Part shown: one piece after another, positions 59,621 to 64,000 of the stretch
Layout of the letters: the number at the start of each line of letters is the position of its first letter
Position numbering within the stretch: position 1 is the first letter of the stretch
Assembly: GCF_008831285.2 (NCBI RefSeq)
Contig: NC_045141.1
Location: 18,782,848 to 18,846,847 of the forward strand
Length of the DNA stretch: 64,000 nt
Direction: 5' to 3'
Origin: Nymphaea colorata
Lineage: Eukaryota; Streptophyta; Magnoliopsida; Nymphaeales; Nymphaeaceae
Notes under the pieces: model-generated
The model's database searches: none
What the model saw: the letters and a program-made list of their open reading frames with translations, nothing else
What the model was told of the DNA's origin: nothing
Translations under genes and position numbers: made by a program

Positions 59621-60315
59621 TGGGGGCATTTGGATGACATTCCAAAACCAAGTTTTGGAGGGGAAAACCTGATTTTGCTGGTAAAACCAGGTTTTTGGAA
59701 TGTTTGGGTGCCATCAAGAACAAAATTTCATAGTCACAGAAAACACTTTTTTTTTTCCAAAAAAACGTGATAAATTAAATGGCCATTTAAAACTTAAAAA
59801 AATGTGTTTTAAAAAAATGTACGTTTCTTTTCACTTTTTTCATTCTTTTCAGTTTTTTTAATGCCAAACAATATTTTTTTTCATTTTTTATTTTTTATTT
59901 TTTTCAAATCTACTTATCTTTTGATGTTTGTGTTATTAGTTTCTTACTTATTTTATTTTCCCTCTCTTTTTAGTTTTTTAAAATTTTTAAAAATTTAACA
60001 TACTTTTTCCACTTTTTTCAATCTCACTGTATTATACATGAGAAAACCTTGCCATTTAAAACTCCAAAACTTTATTTGTGACTATGATAAAAAACTAAGT
60101 TTAAGAAAAACTCAGCATTGATGAAACCTGGTTTTGTTAGAAAGCCAGTGAAAAATATTAACCCACCTTAGGTTATTCATAAAAATTGGGATTTGAGTGT
60201 GTCACACAAACAATTAAACCAACTTTTCGAAGCTCATTAAAAAAAAACATAGCTTTCATAAACCAACCAAGTTTTCACAAAACTGGATTAAATGAGGGTG
60301 TCATCCAAATGTAAC
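59621..60315. mobile_element. MITE-like non-autonomous DNA element, dispersed repeat copy 2
   Basis: About 0.7 kb. The left edge reads GGGGGCATTTGGATGACA and the right edge GGGTGTCATCCAAATGTAAC, i.e. imperfect terminal inverted repeats sharing CATTTGGATGACA. The inside is AT-rich, non-coding and shares an ordered block with 3369-3790. A clear target duplication is not visible, so the superfamily is open. Confidence 0.6.
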
Positions 60316-60828
60316 GGCTTTGTTGTAGTTCGTAACATTTTTGGGTGCAAACTGAAGCAGTAGTTGGTCCGTTATGTAGAATCAGGGATTCAGTTCAGTT
60401 CTGAGCCAGGTCATTAGATTCGGCACTGAAAAAAAGTTTAAAACTGGGATCCAAGATCTTATACGGTGAATGGGTGCTCCCAAATGGGGATGGAGTAACT
60501 CTCCAAGTATGTGAGAAATGATTTGAATTTTGAACCTAACTTGTTCCTGTCTAAGATTTTTATAAATTTTCAAGGTTCCATATACCTGCATGTCAGAATA
60601 TTGGTTGTCTTGAAGTTAGATATGGGGCAGATTTGGATCCACTATACCTTAGAACTGGATAAAGGCCTAATGACTGCATAAATCTGTGATTGATCAGAAT
60701 TCATATCCACTATTAGATCTGCGATAGTGTTCAAATTTAAAATGTTGCAGCCAGAAAAATGAAATTGTTCAAATATAAAACACCTAGTAATTGTATATAA
60801 ATAGTTAAATGTAGAACCGACAAACGTA

Positions 60829-60899
60829 GCGCATCTGGTGTAGTGGTATCATAGTACCCTCCCACGGTACTGACCGGGGTTCGATTCCCCGGATGCGCA
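60829..60899 (+). tRNA. tRNA-Gly (anticodon CCC)
   Basis: 71 nt. The acceptor stem GCGCATC pairs fully with GATGCGC, discriminator A. D-arm with TAGTGGTA, anticodon stem GTACC/GGTAC around the loop CTCCCAC (anticodon CCC), T-arm CCGGGGTTCGATTCCCCGG. No intron. A CAA just upstream (CGACAAACG) and a T run just downstream (CCCTTTTTTCG) fit plant Pol III start and termination signals. Confidence 0.97.
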
Positions 60900-62674
60900 A
60901 TACACTTCCCTTTTTTCGTTTCTTTTTTCTTTCCTACCAACTTCACTTGGAGTTCCGCCGTAGCATTTTCCCAATAAAAATTCTTCCTCAAATATTTGCC
61001 TAAAGCCTTGTAGCTGAAACATTTTGCAACTTCAATGGGAGCCCTTGTAATCAGGGGCTTCAATGATATACGTTAGAAAACAAGCCCTACTAAGACCACT
61101 GATCTTTTCATACTGAGCAGCAACTGCTTGTTGTCCGAGTTTTTTCATGATCTTGTCCTTAGAGGTTTGGAGGGTTCGAACTTAGTTGCATTGTTGTTAT
61201 TAATAGAGCCTAAACTTAGTCGCATTATTGTTACTATTATTCTTAAGAGTGAACGAAGAATCAGGTCAGACAATGTGCCTTCTTAAATGTGAAAACCTTA
61301 GAGACCTCCAGTCACCATGCTTTATATATCCCTTATCATCGTTACGCTATTAATCGCCATTAAGTGTTCAATCAACATACATTGATTTGCATTCGAGTCA
61401 TTGCATCTCGGGTTAGTTTTTGATATTGGCTAGCTTTTGAAGTTGGTGGACTCTTTTAAGGTTGCGTTTGATAGTCTTCAATCTTAGATCTAAGGCTGCA
61501 TTAAAAACTGTGCTTCCTAAGATCTTCAATTTAAATGAAGTGAGGATCTCTATAATGTGGATATTAAATCCACCTTACATGTTAAAACCATGGATTTACA
61601 TGTTAAAACCATGGATTGAAGGTCGGATGGGAGGCGATCTGATCTTAAATCCATGGATTTGAGCTCCTAGGAATCTCACATCACAATAGATCTCAAATTC
61701 ACAGTGAAACAATGCACATAAAGTTTCATTTCACCATTAGCTGGTGGGCCTCCTGTTTTTGAATTAAAAATGAGGTTGGTTTATGTAAGTTAGGGATGCC
61801 AACGGATTAGATTTGAATCGAATGTATTTTTAACAATATCTGCTTTTTTGGTTCAGTTTTGCATTCAGATTTGAATGCAAATAAAAAAAAAAGTCATATC
61901 CAAATCCAATATATGAGTGTCCATCTGAATCTGACTCTGAATTTTAACTAAATTTATCTGACTTTCTAAATGTAAGGGCATTGGATGTAGCATGTTTATT
62001 TAAAACTAAACCCGAATCTGAATTCAACTGGATGTTTATATACATCCGAATTCGAATTCAATTGGATGTCATTTCTTAAATCCGGATTAGATTTGATTTT
62101 TTTATCGAATATTAAACCTGTTTTTTATATACAATTTTTTTTGAAACATTTCCGTCAGATATCTAATTCAAATCAGATATATTTGACAACCCTATGTAAC
62201 ATATGATCAAGAGCCCCGGTGGACCCAATTTGTTCCCCGGAGTTTTAGAATCATCCTTTGTTCAACAACTGGGCCTTGAGTCTCTTTACTTAGTGTCCCT
62301 CAATAAAAAAGTTCTAGCTCTACTACTGCTGAAAAAAATTCAATTGCCTCCTATTGTTATGGGTTAAAGGAATAGTTCTCAAAAAATTTCAATTGTCTCC
62401 TATTGTTATGGGCACGAATTGCTACACATTTCATCATACATCCAAGTAAATGAATGAAATTGATGTCATATCACCTATTTATTAAGTTGAAGCAATCCGG
62501 TGACATAGTTCGGGAGCTATTGAGAAACACTAAATCTACAATAAAAATGCATAAATGAACATCATACTAACTGAACTTTGTTCCACAAAGCCTAAGCAAG
62601 GAAGAAACCTTACAAAAGATGCAAAGTGGAGATCAAAGCAGTGGAGTGTATTCTTATTCTGATGATGATTAGCA
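60900..62674. other. AT-rich intergenic region
   Basis: No gene seen. About 61.8-62.15 kb is rich in repeated GAATTCAA/GATTTGAAT-like words, probably a degenerate repeat. At 61578-61620 the phrase CATGTTAAAACCATGGATT occurs twice in tandem. Confidence 0.6.
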
Positions 62675-63508
62675 TCATCCGTTCAATGGTTTTAGATGAG
62701 ATCCAATGGTGAAACCCCCGTCGATCACAAGGTTATGGCCGCTGATGTACTTGGAATCATCACTGGCAAAGTACAAGGCGGCCTCTGCGACGTCCTCTGG
62801 CTTAAGATTCATCCCTTTCAAGAACACATGCTTGTTGGTTTCAGTGTAGAACTGAGATTCATCGACACTGTTCCCTCCGGTGAACAGAGGAGTCAAGACT
62901 GCATATGGGGACACGCAGTTGACTCTGATGCCAAACTCCCCCAGGTCCACCGCCATGCTCTTGCACAGGCCGGCAACCGCATGCTTCGACGTGCAGTAGG
63001 CGTGGCGCGATCGGCCGGCCTTCACGGAAGCCACGCTCGCCGTGAAAATTATGCTGCCTTGCCTCGCCGGAATCATGACCCTGGCGGCGTGCTTGGCTCC
63101 GAGGAAGCCACCGACCACGTTGACGCTCAAGACCCTCTCGAACATGGATTTCTCGATATCCGGCACGCTGGGGCACGACGGGCCAATGATGCCGGCGTTG
63201 TTGTACATGATGTCGAGCTTGCCGAACTTTGCGACGGTGCCATCGATGGCACCGGCCACGTCTTGTTCGATGGTGACATCGCAGTGGAAGTACATGGCGT
63301 CGTCACTGCCGTCGGAGCTCATTTCACGGCAGGCTTGCCGGCCAAGCTCGTCTTGGATATCGGCGATCACTACCTTGGCGCCGTGGCAATGGAACAACTT
63401 GGCAGTGGCCAGACCGATTCCGCTAGCTGCACCAGTTATAAGCGCTACTTTGCCTTTTAATCTGCAATCAGAGGGTTCATTTTTGAGTTCCATCGAGAGT
63501 TCAGTCAT
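62675..63508 (-). CDS. Short-chain dehydrogenase/reductase, secoisolariciresinol-dehydrogenase-like
   Basis: 277 codons if the ATG at 63508 is used (MTELSMELKNEP). Classical SDR motifs: TGAASGIG nucleotide-binding loop, Asp after the second strand (VIADIQD, favouring NAD), NNAG, catalytic Ser in FTASVAS, and YCTSK (Tyr-x3-Lys). NCVSPYAVLTPL and SGHNLVIDGG are typical of the plant SDR110C group (secoisolariciresinol dehydrogenase, ABA2, momilactone A synthase relatives). It oxidises an alcohol of a secondary metabolite or hormone precursor; the substrate cannot be told. The start is uncertain: the sequence before RLKGK reads CTCTGATTGCAG, a plausible acceptor, so the true first exon may lie upstream, perhaps outside the window. 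The coding region is richer in GC than its flanks. Confidence 0.85.
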   Translation of the reverse strand: MTELSMELKNEPSDCRLKGKVALITGAASGIGLATAKLFHCHGAKVVIADIQDELGRQACREMSSDGSDDAMYFHCDVTIEQDVAGAIDGTVAKFGKLDIMYNNAGIIGPSCPSVPDIEKSMFERVLSVNVVGGFLGAKHAARVMIPARQGSIIFTASVASVKAGRSRHAYCTSKHAVAGLCKSMAVDLGEFGIRVNCVSPYAVLTPLFTGGNSVDESQFYTETNKHVFLKGMNLKPEDVAEAALYFASDDSKYISGHNLVIDGGFTIGSHLKPLNG

Positions 63509-64000
63509 TTGTTCTATCAGATGATAAATTGCAGCTACTTTAAAAGTGTACTTGATCTGGTTTCTACTGTTCTTATTTTTAAATTTTAAAGTGAATTTCC
63601 AATTTTTTATCTTCAATTCACGTTCTTTACTAAAGAAAACAGTGAAATCTTCTTTGGGTACAAGAAATTTTTACACAAAATCTCTCATAAACTGATTTGT
63701 TTCGTCATGAAAGAAGTTGGCTACAATCACATTCACCCCATCTCTCTCTCTCTCTCTCTGTCTACAATGTAAAGAAAAAGAAGGGATATTTGGTGGAAGA
63801 TCTCAGAATTTCTGGAAATCTTGGCATGTTTTTTCTAGATATGTAGCATGATTGACAAGCAATCTGTTCTATTGTTTTCTATACCATTCTAGTTGAAACA
63901 GGGGGACCCCCATTTTTGGTAGGTGAGGCAAGCAACTGAAGATTAGTAAAAGAAACCAAACAAGAATAGAGAAACCAGTACATTGAAACACAGTTGGAAG
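63509..64000. other. Upstream flank or first intron of the SDR gene
   Basis: AT-rich, with a CT microsatellite at about 63740-63762. An in-frame minus-strand extension to 63616 is Lys/Asn-rich and does not look coding. An ATG-containing stretch near 63.94 kb (minus) could be a first exon, but nothing proves it. Confidence 0.5.

Larger units (their letters stand above)
58778..60828. other. Intergenic region with repeats
   Basis: Apart from the microsatellite and the MITE-like element no gene is seen. It presumably contains the 3' UTR of the lumenal protein gene. Confidence 0.6.

Noticed and set aside
62696..63460. 254-codon open frame on + opposite the SDR gene
   Set aside because: It is the antisense shadow of a GC-rich coding exon; the minus strand carries all SDR motifs.

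Overview
The window is nuclear DNA of a flowering plant. Genes carry many GT-AG introns, there is a thylakoid-lumen protein with a plastid-type N-terminus, intergenic DNA is AT-rich, and there is a Ty1/copia retrotransposon and integrated Caulimoviridae (endogenous pararetrovirus, EPRV) DNA. The species cannot be fixed from the sequence.

Host genes, left to right. (1) An ER-lumen HSP70 (BiP), + strand, 8 exons, 4573-9267, with an exact ERSE-II stress element in its promoter and an unusual C-terminal HEEL. (2) A CDK-activating kinase of the CDKD class, - strand. Its seven exons, assembled here by splice phase and family motifs, run from 53216 down to 11231, a gene of about 42 kb. (3) A thylakoid lumenal pentapeptide-repeat protein, + strand, 4 exons, 55016-58777, behind two G-boxes and an I-box. 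(4) tRNA-Gly(CCC), 60829-60899. (5) A short-chain dehydrogenase of the secoisolariciresinol-dehydrogenase-like class, - strand, 62675 to about 63508.

Almost everything between 11.3 and 49.7 kb lies inside two CDKD introns. Intron 6 (11307-36199, 24.9 kb) holds a 15.6-kb cluster of badnavirus-like EPRV segments (type I, 11901-27542) in alternating orientations and a complete young copia element (30511-35861, identical 251-bp LTRs, CAGAT target duplication). Intron 4 (36819-49691, 12.9 kb) holds a second, clearly different EPRV (type II, 38065-47728), also as inverted copies.

Both EPRV types share one layout: TATA promoter and leader with a tRNA-Met primer site, a five-codon-or-shorter uORF, a small coiled-coil ORF1, a polyprotein ORF2 (movement, coat, CCHC finger, Cys-rich, protease, RT, RNase H), and a small ORF overlapping the end of ORF2. 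That last ORF starts just after a conserved splice-acceptor sequence, while the leader carries a GTAAG donor. This suggests a spliced 3' gene as in tungroviruses. The circular genomes are inferred to be about 6.8-6.9 kb.

The most interesting reading is the combination: long, nearly identical inverted viral arms sit inside a host cell-cycle gene, so its pre-mRNA would carry viral hairpins. Whether these feed small-RNA silencing is a testable inference, not something the sequence proves.
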